From the NCBI GenBank assembly GCA_016795155.1, contig JAEUIE010000023.1:26370-90369 (forward strand): a stretch of DNA of 64,000 nucleotides, written 5' to 3'. A program made the translations under genes and the position numbers. Positions 55,498-63,885 of the stretch are shown piece after piece. The stretch comes from Planctomycetia bacterium (GTDB lineage: Bacteria; Planctomycetota; Planctomycetia; Gemmatales; HRBIN36). Position 1 is the stretch's first letter; each line of letters starts with the position of its first letter. The notes below the pieces were generated by a model, which was given only the letters and a program-made list of their open reading frames with translations, was not told the origin of the DNA and ran no database searches.

Positions 55498-55809
55498 ATG
55501 GCCCATGTCGTAACCGCCAATTGCCACGATTGCCGATACACCGATTGTGTCGTGGTGTGCCCGGTGGAGTGCTTCTGGCAAGATGAAAAGATGCTCTACA
55601 TCGACCCGATCGACTGCATCGATTGTGAAGCCTGCGTGCCAGAATGCCCCGTAGAAGCCATCTATGCTGAGGCTAATGTCCCCGGCCAATGGACTTCCTA
55701 TATTCAGTTGAACACCGAAAAAACGGCACAACTGAAGGCAGACAAGGTGAACAACATCACCCAGAAAACCTCACCTCTGGAAGGGCCTGACTGCTCGGCC
55801 AAGAAGTGA
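55498..55809 (+). CDS. 7Fe ferredoxin
   Basis: A 103-residue protein with C9-x2-C12-x4-C17-x3-C21-P in the first half and C40-x2-C43-x2-C46-x3-C50-P in the second, plus C25. This fits a [3Fe-4S][4Fe-4S] ferredoxin of the FdxA type. Roles include electron transfer to oxidoreductases. The gene is divergent from the membrane-protein gene and followed by a weak hairpin. Confidence 0.88.
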   Translation: MAHVVTANCHDCRYTDCVVVCPVECFWQDEKMLYIDPIDCIDCEACVPECPVEAIYAEANVPGQWTSYIQLNTEKTAQLKADKVNNITQKTSPLEGPDCSAKK

Positions 55810-55826
55810 TGGCAGATCACTTCTCT

Positions 55827-55851
55827 CCCTGCGAATTTCCGGCTCGCAGGG
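55827..55851. terminator. Hairpin after the ferredoxin gene
   Basis: CCCTGCGA pairs with TCGCAGGG around ATTTCCGGC, followed by a short T run. It ends the ferredoxin gene and precedes a convergent gene. Confidence 0.5.
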
Positions 55852-55923
55852 TTTCATAAAACAGAATCGGCATGGTCCCTTGGTCCTTCGAGCCTCCAAC
55901 TCCTCGTCGAAATCTTCTTGTGC

Positions 55924-56871
55924 TTATCCCAGCAACTCCTCCAGTTTGTCGAACGAACCTGTCCAGCCTGCGGTCATGCCGGTCCTTGCATTGCCAAAGA
56001 TTTGAATTTCTTCTGCGGTAACTGATCCATAAGGTTCGGTGGTAACGGTGACACGGGTGTGCCCCGTATCCTCAGCTGTCAGCTTCACCGTGGTCAGCAT
56101 TGTCTCAGGCCATACCGGGGCCATCGGATGACGTGAAACTGTTCCATCGGCTTCGCAGAACTGCTGCGTGTAGATCAGCTCGCTCGGCTTCACGATCTTG
56201 AGGTACTCCGACTTGCCATGGAAGGTGATACCCTGGCCATTGGTCATGGAGAAGAAGGCGCCCCAGCCCTGACGAATATCGCCCCGAATGAACTTCATGG
56301 TAAAACCCGTTGGTGGTAGCCACTGGCAAAAGTGCTCAGGCACTGTCCACATCTCAAACACTTTCTCCAGTGGTGCAGCAAAGCTCCGATTGATGATGAA
56401 CTTCTCGATTCCGCTCGACTGTTTTTCGAGGTACTCGCCGAGCCGATCCCAGGTTGCGTTTCCGCCTGCCTTCTTGATGAAGCCATGCATTTGTTCTGCT
56501 ACTTCCGGAGTAGCAAAGCCCATCCGCATGTCGAGCGAGGTCTTGCCATCCATCTCGGTGAACTGCACCGTGACGCGAAACAGCGGGGGACGATCATCGT
56601 ATCCACCATGGTCGTAGACCATCCGCGAGTGCTTCACCACTTCGTGGTAAAACGTTTTGTTCGGGTAATCAACGCCATCTGGCCCGTGCATGGTGTAGTG
56701 CCAGATGCCGCCAGGCCGAAGATCATGGCTGTGCGTTGTGATGGTGAATCCACGCGGCCCGCACCAGTGAGCAGCCTGCTTGGGATCGGTCCAGGCATCC
56801 CAGACGGCACGCAGCGGTGCATCGTACTGACGTTTGATTCTGATTTCATTTCCCGTAATGTTCGCGGCCAT
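55924..56871 (-). CDS. Tandem SRPBCC (AHSA1/START) protein
   Basis: A 315-residue protein made of two AHSA1-like domains. The first (about 8-150) starts IRIKRQYDAPLRAVWDAWTD and the second (about 160-310) IEKFIINRSFAAPLEKVFEM, both with the W-T-DP/VPE motif and a hydrophobic ligand pocket. ATG 56871 is preferred; a longer frame reaches 56994. It overlaps the 3' end of the ArsR gene by 26 bases. ArsR-AHSA1 pairs usually respond to stress or ligand, with the AHSA1 protein as effector. Confidence 0.8.
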   Translation of the reverse strand: MAANITGNEIRIKRQYDAPLRAVWDAWTDPKQAAHWCGPRGFTITTHSHDLRPGGIWHYTMHGPDGVDYPNKTFYHEVVKHSRMVYDHGGYDDRPPLFRVTVQFTEMDGKTSLDMRMGFATPEVAEQMHGFIKKAGGNATWDRLGEYLEKQSSGIEKFIINRSFAAPLEKVFEMWTVPEHFCQWLPPTGFTMKFIRGDIRQGWGAFFSMTNGQGITFHGKSEYLKIVKPSELIYTQQFCEADGTVSRHPMAPVWPETMLTTVKLTAEDTGHTRVTVTTEPYGSVTAEEIQIFGNARTGMTAGWTGSFDKLEELLG

Positions 56872-57220
56872 GGTGCGTTCCTTTCGTGGATGCAGGAGGA
56901 TGGATGGTCTTGAGGTATTCGCCGAGGCGGTCGAGAGCCTCTTCCCAGTGCTGGCGGTATTGTTCCAGCCACTGGGCAGCGTCTTTGAAGGCATCGCCTT
57001 TGATTTTGCAGGGGCGGGTCTGTGCCTGTCGTGATTTGGTGAGCAGCCCGGCTTTCTCCAGCACTTTCAAGTGTTTGGTGATGGCAGGCAAGCTCATCTT
57101 CTTCAGAAACGGCTTGGCCAGGTCTGAAACCGTCGTCTCGCCCCGCGACAGCTTGGCCAGCAATGCCCGCCGAGTAGGGTCAGCGAGTGCAGTGAAGGTC
57201 TGACTGAGTTTATCGGCCAT
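56846..57220 (-). CDS. ArsR-family transcriptional regulator
   Basis: A 124-residue winged-helix protein, DKLSQTFTALADPTRRALLA followed by LSRGETTVSDLAKPFLKKMS and LPAITKHLKVLEKAGLLTKS. These are the ArsR helix-turn-helix signatures. It lacks the ELCVCDL metal motif, so it is of the metal-independent type that pairs with SRPBCC proteins. ATG 57220; TTG 57232 is the longer option. Palindromes directly upstream suggest autoregulation. Confidence 0.85.
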   Translation of the reverse strand: MADKLSQTFTALADPTRRALLAKLSRGETTVSDLAKPFLKKMSLPAITKHLKVLEKAGLLTKSRQAQTRPCKIKGDAFKDAAQWLEQYRQHWEEALDRLGEYLKTIHPPASTKGTHHGREHYGK

Positions 57221-57228
57221 GTAATTTA

Positions 57229-57246
57229 CCAATTGGTTAATTAACC
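57229..57246. promoter_or_regulatory. Candidate ArsR operator palindromes
   Basis: CCAATTGG (57229-57236) and GGTTAATTAACC (57235-57246) are perfect palindromes that overlap each other. They lie 9 to 26 bases upstream of the regulator start. Binding here could control the ArsR/AHSA1 operon. Confidence 0.45.
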
Positions 57247-57394
57247 ATAGAGTTAAATACCATTAACGCTCGGAGTCGTCAAGCTGGTGAACAATTATTT
57301 TGAGAGTTGACTATGGTAGTCAATCCGCAGATGAGGGTAGAATGTGTCGGATGAGCATGTGCAGTCGCACAAGTAAATCTGCAACTTCCTCAAA

Positions 57395-57640
57395 ATGAAA
57401 ACTAATAACTCGACGGTTTATGCCATTCTTGCTGTCGCATCACTTATCTTCTTTGGAATAGCGATGATTCCGTGGCATGAATCCAAATCCAACGAGCGAC
57501 TTCCTCTTGGTGCAGCCTATGTAAACAACATCTGTGGCTGGGAAGTTATTTTCCTTCTCGTGCCTCATATAGTTATTTCAGTTGCTATAGGGTCAGGTGT
57601 TGTTTACCTGAGCAAACTGGGCAGCAGAAAATCCAGTTGA
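57395..57640 (+). CDS. Small two-helix membrane protein, function unknown
   Basis: An 81-residue protein with two hydrophobic helices (about 9-27 and 50-72) and a basic tail (KLGSRKSS). No family is recognised. The base composition is A+T-rich compared with its neighbours. It lies between the divergent ArsR gene and the sirtuin gene. Confidence 0.4.
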   Translation: MKTNNSTVYAILAVASLIFFGIAMIPWHESKSNERLPLGAAYVNNICGWEVIFLLVPHIVISVAIGSGVVYLSKLGSRKSS

Positions 57641-57720
57641 AACATGGAACTCGCTTTATTTCGCATACTCACTTGTCATAGTAGATTCAGCGATAACATT
57701 TGGAATTCTGAAAGAACATC

Positions 57721-58539
57721 ATGGATAGCTCACAACTCACCAAGGCGGCAAGTCTGTTGCGGCATGCAAAGAAAGTGACGGTTTTCACCGGAGCAGGCAC
57801 TTCGGCTGAGAGTGGTATCCCGACTTTTCGCGATGGCTCGGGCCTGTGGCAGCAATTTCCACCTGAACGATTTGCTCATTGGAAAGGACTGATTCAGGAG
57901 GGTTGGCGAGATCCTGCATCAGTTGCCCGCTTCGTTTTGGCTGTTCTTGAACCGATTGCCAAGGCTGTGCCGAACGCTGCCCACCAGGCTATTGCTCAAC
58001 TGGCAGACAAGACGACCGTTACAGTCATTACTCAAAACATCGACAATCTGCATCAGGAAGCAGGCAGTCTGCGTGTTCGCGAAGTACATGGCAGCCTGTT
58101 CAAGATTATTGATGGCAAGGGTACGATGGTTCGTCGGCTGAACAAAAGCGATCTGCTACGGATGGTGGAACGCCTGAAGGAAATGATTGCCAGCAAGGTA
58201 ACGATCATTAAACTCCTACGCAGTTTCAAAGATATCCTTGGGCTCAGTTGGCGTGGTGTCACTCGCCCCAGCATCGTGCTTTTCAACGAAGGCTTGGCCG
58301 AACCCGACTGGGCACAAGCAATGGAAGATACCCAGTGGTGTGATCTCATGGTGATTGTTGGCACCTCTGCCCAGGTCTTTCCCGCCTGCACGTTGCCAGT
58401 GCAAGTTAAAATGCGAAATGTCCCGTTGATCGAGATCAACCCAGACACTCAGGAATTCAGCAGCCTGTGGCTGAAAGGAAAAGCTACCGAGGTAGTGCCA
58501 AGGTTGATTGACTTGGCGTTCAATGATTCCAGCCATTAA
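57721..58539 (+). CDS. Sir2-family protein without zinc cysteines
   Basis: A 272-residue protein with the NAD-binding GAGTSAESGIPTFR (24-37), TQNIDNLH (104-111) and the catalytic histidine in REVHGSLF (H123). C-terminal IVGTSAQVFPA and EINPD complete the Rossmann fold. The usual two CxxC pairs that hold the structural zinc after EVHG are missing: residues 124-195 contain no cysteine and are replaced by a helical Lys/Arg-rich stretch. It may deacylate a different substrate or act as an NAD-consuming or ADP-ribosyl enzyme. Confidence 0.8.
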   Translation: MDSSQLTKAASLLRHAKKVTVFTGAGTSAESGIPTFRDGSGLWQQFPPERFAHWKGLIQEGWRDPASVARFVLAVLEPIAKAVPNAAHQAIAQLADKTTVTVITQNIDNLHQEAGSLRVREVHGSLFKIIDGKGTMVRRLNKSDLLRMVERLKEMIASKVTIIKLLRSFKDILGLSWRGVTRPSIVLFNEGLAEPDWAQAMEDTQWCDLMVIVGTSAQVFPACTLPVQVKMRNVPLIEINPDTQEFSSLWLKGKATEVVPRLIDLAFNDSSH

Positions 58540-58545
58540 CGTAAC

Positions 58546-58577
58546 AGGGTCGAAACTGAAAGCAGTTTCAACCCTGG
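58546..58577. terminator. Hairpin between convergent sirtuin and aquaporin genes
   Basis: CAGGGTCGAAACTG pairs with CAGTTTCAACCCTG with one small mismatch bulge. There is no T tract, so it is a weak or bidirectional terminator, or yet another repeat. Confidence 0.4.
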
Positions 58578-58617
58578 TACGTCAATGGTTATGAACCGGA
58601 CAGCCGGATTGGTTCAA

Positions 58618-59289
58618 CTACTTCTTATCCGCAGAGGACATCGAGACTTTCCACTCGGCGTTCTGCACCCAGAAGACGGCGGCGGCGACGGCTCCACCCA
58701 GGAATGGGCCGACGATGTAGTAGCCCAGGTTGTTGAGCTCACCCTGTTTCATCCAGAAGTTGAAGGTGATGGGGCCGAAGCCTACCGCAGGATTGAATGC
58801 TCCGCCGGAGATGCCACCACCAACCATGGCTCCAACCAGCACGGTGAAGCCGATTGCGAGGCCGTAAAAGGAATTGCCTTCGGTTCCCTTGGCAGTTGCG
58901 ACATTGAGCACGACGAGAGCCAGGGCAAAGGTGAAAATGAACTCGACGATGATCGCCATCACTGGAGTGGTGTTGGCATGCGGTTCGACTTTGATAAACC
59001 CACCATTAATTTGATGCACCACGTAACAGGCCAGAAGCGAACCAGCCAACTGGCAAACCACATAGGGAACGAAATCGATGGGGGATAGTTTGCCTCGCAG
59101 CATCACGGCCAGGCTGACGGCCGGGTTGTAATGGGCACCGGAAATATGTCCACCCATGTAGACCATGACCATGAGGGCGCTGGCAATAGCCAGTTCCGGA
59201 AAGCTGATCTTGGGGGTAGCGGTAGTCGCCAATCCAATGGTCAGAACCAGGAAAAAGGTTCCGATGATTTCGGTCAGATAACGTTTCAT
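58618..59289 (-). CDS. Aquaporin (MIP family channel)
   Basis: A 223-residue membrane protein with six helices and two NPA boxes, HYNPAVSLAVML (after helix 2) and AFNPAVGFGP (after helix 5). ATG 59289 is chosen because GGAAG lies 8 bases upstream; a longer frame reaches 59325. The lack of the extra glycerol-channel loop favours water or small neutral solutes, though the selectivity filter is not fully resolved by eye. Confidence 0.88.
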   Translation of the reverse strand: MKRYLTEIIGTFFLVLTIGLATTATPKISFPELAIASALMVMVYMGGHISGAHYNPAVSLAVMLRGKLSPIDFVPYVVCQLAGSLLACYVVHQINGGFIKVEPHANTTPVMAIIVEFIFTFALALVVLNVATAKGTEGNSFYGLAIGFTVLVGAMVGGGISGGAFNPAVGFGPITFNFWMKQGELNNLGYYIVGPFLGGAVAAAVFWVQNAEWKVSMSSADKK

Positions 59290-59389
59290 GTCCAACTTCC
59301 TTGTCAGAATAGATTGCAACAGCATGGTTCTACCCTAAGTTGCCCTCGTTTGCCAAGATGAAATCATGACTCACTGCTGACCGTAAAAC

Positions 59390-59542
59390 TGGAATCCAAT
59401 GTTCTGGCAGGGTGACCCGATAGCAGGTGCGTATCAAGCAAGCGATAGTCTGGAGAATACCAGCCAGTTGGAAGGCGGGTATGTAATCGTATGGAAGCCA
59501 ATCCAGGTCGAGAACTCGCCAGCCTGTAAGTATTGGATTCCA
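59390..59542. repeat. Inverted repeat in the aquaporin/TIGR03067 gap
   Basis: TGGAATCCAAT (59390-59400) and ATTGGATTCCA (59532-59542) are exact inverse copies, with further partial similarity inside (CTGGCAGGGTGA against the reverse of CTCGCCAGCCTG). It fills most of the 322-base gap between 59289 and 59612, which holds no gene I can support. Confidence 0.55.
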
Positions 59543-59611
59543 ATCCTGTTCCAACAATGCCAGCTATAATGTTCTCATCATTATCCTTCAGTTCAACCAA
59601 CCAGGAGTCCC

Positions 59612-60064
59612 ATGCGTTCTTTTTCAATGATGCTGGTCGTCATAGCCTTCCCCATCGTGTTGAATGCCGACGATGCGGTGCAGAAAGAACTCAAGGCACT
59701 GCAGGGAACCTGGAAAGCTGTCGGCCTGGAAGCAAACGGCAATCCCTTTCCCAAAAATGCTGTTCCTTCGTTTACCTATACGGTCAGTGCTGATGGCAAG
59801 GCAACTGGCAAAATGGGCAATAGCGAATACACCGCCACCATGACGGTCGATCCCTCCAAGAACCCCAGAACAATGGAAAACCAGCACCAAAGTGGACCCA
59901 ACAAAGGCAAAACACAATACGCCATCTACAAACTGGAAGGCGACAAGTGGACCGTCTGCATCACCGCCCCCGGGGCGGCTGAAAGCAATCGGCCTAAGGA
60001 TTTCAACACTAAAAATTCTACCAACGTAGTCTTCATCTTCGAAAAAGTAAAAGAAAACAAGTAG
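59612..60064 (+). CDS. TIGR03067 domain protein
   Basis: A 150-residue exported protein with a short signal peptide. The body KELKALQGTWKAVGLEANGN and later MTVDPSKNPRTMENQHQSG, TQYAIYKLEGDKWTVCI and ESNRPKDFNTKNS fit the TIGR03067 domain, found mainly in planctomycetes as a lipocalin-like beta-barrel. Function unknown. GGAG lies before ATG 59612. Confidence 0.8.
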   Translation: MRSFSMMLVVIAFPIVLNADDAVQKELKALQGTWKAVGLEANGNPFPKNAVPSFTYTVSADGKATGKMGNSEYTATMTVDPSKNPRTMENQHQSGPNKGKTQYAIYKLEGDKWTVCITAPGAAESNRPKDFNTKNSTNVVFIFEKVKENK

Positions 60065-60096
60065 TCGCGATACATATGAATCCATCTGGGTCGGGC

Positions 60097-60130
60097 GCCA
60101 CGGTTGGCGTGTGCGCACGCTAACCGTGCC
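60097..60130. repeat. Strong hairpin, REP-like
   Basis: GCCACGGTTGGCGTG pairs with CACGCTAACCGTGCC, near-perfect over 15 bp, around TGCG. No T tract follows. It lies between the TIGR03067 gene and the ankyrin gene. Confidence 0.6.
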
Positions 60131-60221
60131 AATCCCCTGCGTAGTTCATTTTGCGAACTAATTGTGTAGTACAGTTCAACAAATAGAGAGTACCGACAGA
60201 TGGAAATTCCAGGTGATCGTC

Positions 60222-61787
60222 ATGAGTGATGGCCAAATCGATGCACTGTGCAAGGCGGCAGAACGCGGCAATGTTGGAATCATCAGAAAATTGCTGACCG
60301 ACGGAGCAGCGGTCAACGGCAAAGATAAGATCGGCATGACACCCTTGATGCATGCGGCAGAAAAGGGCCATGTTGAGGCAGTCCAAGTGCTGCTGGCTGC
60401 GGGTGCCGATCCTGGTATTAAACTCATGGGTGATACCATCCTTCGGTTAATCAAGGATCACATTGCCATTGCCAAAATGGATGACAACACGGCTAAACTG
60501 ATACCGAAACTGAAGGAAATTGAAACGCTTCTGAAGAATGCTCCCGCAGTTCCACAAGCCAAACCTGCAGAAAAAACAGAAAAAGCACCCGGCAGGCCCC
60601 AGCAGTCTGCAGCCAATGCATCTTCGCAGGCTGATGTTGCCTTGAATGCAAAGGCCAAAGCACTTCGAAAAGCAGCAACCAGGGGTGACGCAGAAAAGGT
60701 TCGTCAAGCACTGAAAGATGGTGCGCCTCTGGAAACACTCAACGAGAACAAGTGGACGCCCATCATGCTCGCCGCACAAGGCGGGCATGCTGAGGTGTTC
60801 CGAATCCTGGTCGATGCCGGTGCCAACCTGCAGCATCGTGGCTTGAGCGACACCGATTTGATTGGTTGCGCTGCGGAAGGTGGCAATGTCGAGATTCTGC
60901 AATTTCTCCTGAAAACGGGCCATCCCGTCGAAGGCTACTGGAACCCACGCAGCCGCGAAGAGAAGCGAATGGGCAACTTCACTCCCCTCATGAACGCAGC
61001 GCTCAATGGCCACCTTGATGCAGTTCGAGTACTGCTCGCCGCCGGTGCGGATCGTGATGCAAAATTCGATGGCGAAACCACGCTGAAGCTAGTGCAGCAG
61101 AACATCAAGTTTCCGCATGGTGAAAAAGAAGTCGCCCTGGTCCCACGCTTGAAAGCCATTGCTGAACTGCTACAGGGCAGGGCAGCCAGCAGCAAATCAG
61201 AAGAAGATGATTTCGTTCGTGAAGTGGAAGCCTTTACAACCAATGCAGCAAGGCCAGAATACTCCCACTTGCTTCAACTACTTACCTCTGAATGCGGCAA
61301 TGGGAAACCCTGGCAGCCGGTGGCTGATCATGGCCTGGCAGCAGCGAAAGTGTTATCGTTCACGCTGAAACATTGCAAAAACGGACAGCAACTGGAATCG
61401 CTGCAGAAAGCAGCGCGCGAAGCTGGGTGCCATCTGGTATTGGCCGAACCATGGGTGCCTGGTGAATCTGCGAAATGGACCCTCTTCCCTACCAGTAATC
61501 CATACGCAGTCGTTGCTGCGTGCGGCACAGAAGGCGCAAACTACTCGGTAAACACTCAGGACATCATTGCCTGGCTGAGACAGGTAGAAATGCAGAATCC
61601 GTTCGACCTCACACTCTGTAATCACGAATCAGTGGGCTGCCATTTCCATGGTCAGGTAAAATCCGCCTCGAAACTGGCGAACAGCATGGTCGAAATCTGC
61701 CCCAGCGTACTGGACGAAATCGACGACGCTGCGACACTGGCCAATTGCATCAAGAAAGAAAGATCAATCTATCTGCGATGGGACTAG
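60222..61787 (+). CDS. Ankyrin-repeat protein with C-terminal unknown domain
   Basis: A 521-residue soluble protein. Two sets of ankyrin repeats are visible: about 5-80 (GMTPLMHAAEKGHVEAVQVL) and about 160-300 (KWTPIMLAAQGGHAEVFRIL and FTPLMNAALNGHLDAVRVLL). An Ala/Pro/Lys-rich linker lies between (about 110-150). The C-terminal 180 residues (HLLQLLTSECGNGKPWQPVA) form a separate domain that faintly recalls DUF4253. The two sets are similar, suggesting internal duplication. ATG 60222 with AGGTGA upstream is preferred over 60162. Confidence 0.65.
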   Translation: MSDGQIDALCKAAERGNVGIIRKLLTDGAAVNGKDKIGMTPLMHAAEKGHVEAVQVLLAAGADPGIKLMGDTILRLIKDHIAIAKMDDNTAKLIPKLKEIETLLKNAPAVPQAKPAEKTEKAPGRPQQSAANASSQADVALNAKAKALRKAATRGDAEKVRQALKDGAPLETLNENKWTPIMLAAQGGHAEVFRILVDAGANLQHRGLSDTDLIGCAAEGGNVEILQFLLKTGHPVEGYWNPRSREEKRMGNFTPLMNAALNGHLDAVRVLLAAGADRDAKFDGETTLKLVQQNIKFPHGEKEVALVPRLKAIAELLQGRAASSKSEEDDFVREVEAFTTNAARPEYSHLLQLLTSECGNGKPWQPVADHGLAAAKVLSFTLKHCKNGQQLESLQKAAREAGCHLVLAEPWVPGESAKWTLFPTSNPYAVVAACGTEGANYSVNTQDIIAWLRQVEMQNPFDLTLCNHESVGCHFHGQVKSASKLANSMVEICPSVLDEIDDAATLANCIKKERSIYLRWD

Positions 61788-62182
61788 CGTGTGGCCCAGA
61801 CAGGAATGTCGGCGACACTTTCTATCAATTCCACCAACAACACGTGATTTCACTTCCCTAGCTTCACCATCTTCTCCACTTGAGTCAAAGTGGAAAAAAT
61901 AGTGGCTCTAGGTGTTAAACAGTAACGAGGATGCCTGTTGGGAATTAGGGGCAAACTTTTCCGAGAGATTCAAGTTTGCCGAATATGCGGGACGATAACG
62001 TGGAAAGATTGCCGGTAGACCGAGCCTATCAGGGTGGTGCTTGGCAGGGCAATCAGGGGGAATATGCGATGGAACGCTGGCCCATGGCAACTGCCACGAC
62101 AACTGGAGTGTCTGTCACTCCTGTGCATGTAACTGCGGAGAAGCACGAGGCCCAGCACCTTCGTCAGGGAGGACGCGTTTCC
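61788..62182. other. Leader of the BBP7-like gene
   Basis: No independent gene is supported. An open frame upstream of the BBP7-like start (to 61976) is in frame with it but has no signal or family resemblance. GGGAGGA lies about 9 bases before the ATG at 62183. Confidence 0.45.
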
Positions 62183-63562
62183 ATGAGCCGTCGGATCAAA
62201 TGGCTTTTTGCCGCTGCTGTTGCCTTGTTGGGGGCTGCTCCAGCTTCGGCACAATATCAACTGGGCACAACCAACCTTGCTGCTCCTGTTCATGAAATTC
62301 CTTTGCCGGTGGCCTGGGGAGATCGCGACGAAGGCTTCTACTTCAGTGCAGAAGCTGCCGTCATGCGTATCAACAGCGCTCTCCGTGGCCAGAACGTAGC
62401 TCGACGAGGCTATGTCGATCTCGATGGTTCCATTCGAGGAAACCCGAATGGTGGCATTGTTGATATTCTCGATGGCGGTGGAAATTACGTCACCACGCTC
62501 TGGACCGAACGAGGACCAGCTGGCGCCATCTATGGCAGTCAGGAAGTCGCTCTCAACACCGATGAAGTCAATAAAGACCAGTTCCAGCCAGGTACCCGAA
62601 TCACCTTCGGCTACCGCATGCGAAGTGGTATTACTATCGAAGCCAGCTATATGGGTTTAACCAAGGCCCGCAGCGCTGCCACCTCCGGAATTGTTAATCC
62701 CAGCCAGAATGCGGGAAATGATGGTGCCAACGCTTATCTTTATAGCGGTTTCTACAACTTCTCACCTTACTACGCTGGCCCGCAGCGGGAAATCATTTCC
62801 GATACCTGGCTGCAGACTTTGCCTCCTAACAATCTGGGCACCTATCAGCCTGTGAATCTTCCGGCTGATGTGCAGAATCTGGGTGGGTTCGCTGTCTCCG
62901 CCTACGGTATTACCAACGGCTTCGAGCTGGTGCAGATCAGCCAGTTGCTCTCTATCCACACTGCTGAACTCAATATGCGGGTTCCCGTGTTGCAGGTCGA
63001 AGGAACTCGTACTTACTGGACAGGTGGTTTCCGTTACATCTCCACGATGGAACGTTTCCGCATGGTCATTGAAGATCAAGGTTTCCCCGATGCTCTGGGT
63101 GGACCATTCGGTGGTGGTATCATCGATAATGAACAGCGAAACGAATGGAGCCTGAGATACACGACCAAGCAGCGGAATAACTTCTACGGCTTGCAGACTG
63201 GTGTGGGCGGTGAAGCTTATCTCTTCAACGGCTTCGCTGTCAGCCTGGATACCAAGATCGGTGTGCTGGCCCAGGCAAATCGCAGTTCAGTCGTGCTGAA
63301 CCGGCTCGATTCAGTGGAAGGCCTGGTCAAGCGAACGCAGAACTACTTCAACATGGCTGGTCTCTTCCAGGGTGGAGCTTACCTCTGGTGGTATGCTCAC
63401 GAAGGTGTGACCTTCCGCGTTGGTTATGAATATCTGGGTATCCTCGGTGCCCGCCGCATGACTGATCCAATCGACTACGATCTGGGTCGCCTGAGTCCAA
63501 CCGCTCGTAACAGCTACCTGAGCCTGGATGGATTCATGATGGGCGTCTCGTTTACCTTCTAA
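62183..63562 (+). CDS. BBP7-like outer-membrane beta-barrel protein
   Basis: A 459-residue protein with a signal peptide (MSRRIKWLFAAAVALLGAAP ending ASA). The rest is Gly- and aromatic-rich with alternating residues: EGFYFSAEAAVMRINSALRG, TRITFGYRMRSGITIEASYM, TYWTGGFRYISTMERFRMVI, FYGLQTGVGGEAYLFNG, VTFRVGYEYLGILGARRM and a terminal phenylalanine (GVSFTF). This fits the BBP7 family of planctomycete outer-membrane barrels. The ending in F and the strand periodicity support insertion through the Bam complex. A strong terminator follows. Confidence 0.75.
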   Translation: MSRRIKWLFAAAVALLGAAPASAQYQLGTTNLAAPVHEIPLPVAWGDRDEGFYFSAEAAVMRINSALRGQNVARRGYVDLDGSIRGNPNGGIVDILDGGGNYVTTLWTERGPAGAIYGSQEVALNTDEVNKDQFQPGTRITFGYRMRSGITIEASYMGLTKARSAATSGIVNPSQNAGNDGANAYLYSGFYNFSPYYAGPQREIISDTWLQTLPPNNLGTYQPVNLPADVQNLGGFAVSAYGITNGFELVQISQLLSIHTAELNMRVPVLQVEGTRTYWTGGFRYISTMERFRMVIEDQGFPDALGGPFGGGIIDNEQRNEWSLRYTTKQRNNFYGLQTGVGGEAYLFNGFAVSLDTKIGVLAQANRSSVVLNRLDSVEGLVKRTQNYFNMAGLFQGGAYLWWYAHEGVTFRVGYEYLGILGARRMTDPIDYDLGRLSPTARNSYLSLDGFMMGVSFTF

Positions 63563-63580
63563 CGGAACACCACCCTGGTC

Positions 63581-63628
63581 CGACGCGCACGAGGACAAGC
63601 CGCAAGGCAAGTCCTCGTGTGTCGTTTT
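63581..63628 (+). terminator. Terminator after the BBP7-like gene
   Basis: CGACGCGCACGAGGAC pairs with GTCCTCGTGTGTCG, followed by TTTTAA. It lies 19 bases after the stop. Confidence 0.75.
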
Positions 63629-63640
63629 AACCAGATAATA

Positions 63641-63770
63641 TTTAGCCCCCGGCTCTTGAAGCCGGGGGTGGGTGCGCGCGAAAGTGATTGTTCATCTCGA
63701 AGATCATCCCCGCGACGGCAATACGTCACCGCGCGGTCACGCCCCCGGCCTGAAGGGCCGGGGGCTAAAT
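63641..63770. repeat. REPIN-like inverted repeat
   Basis: A hairpin TTTAGCCCCCGGCTC ... GCCGGGGG (63641-63670) and a second one GCCCCCGGCC ... GGCCGGGGGCTAAA (63741-63769) face each other with inverse outer ends. It makes up most of the gap between the BBP7-like gene and the last gene. Confidence 0.75.
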
Positions 63771-63885
63771 GAGATCACGCCCAACTGTCTCAGATCGTCT
63801 CAAATCACCCCAGATACTTTACAACCAACGCTCCCCCAAGTTACGCTGTGGGTTTGTGTACAAACGTCCATGTCGGAGCGTCACC

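Noticed and set aside
59330..59557. Minus-strand 75-codon open frame between aquaporin and TIGR03067 genes
   Set aside because: It overlaps the inverted repeat, has no ribosome site and no recognisable pattern.
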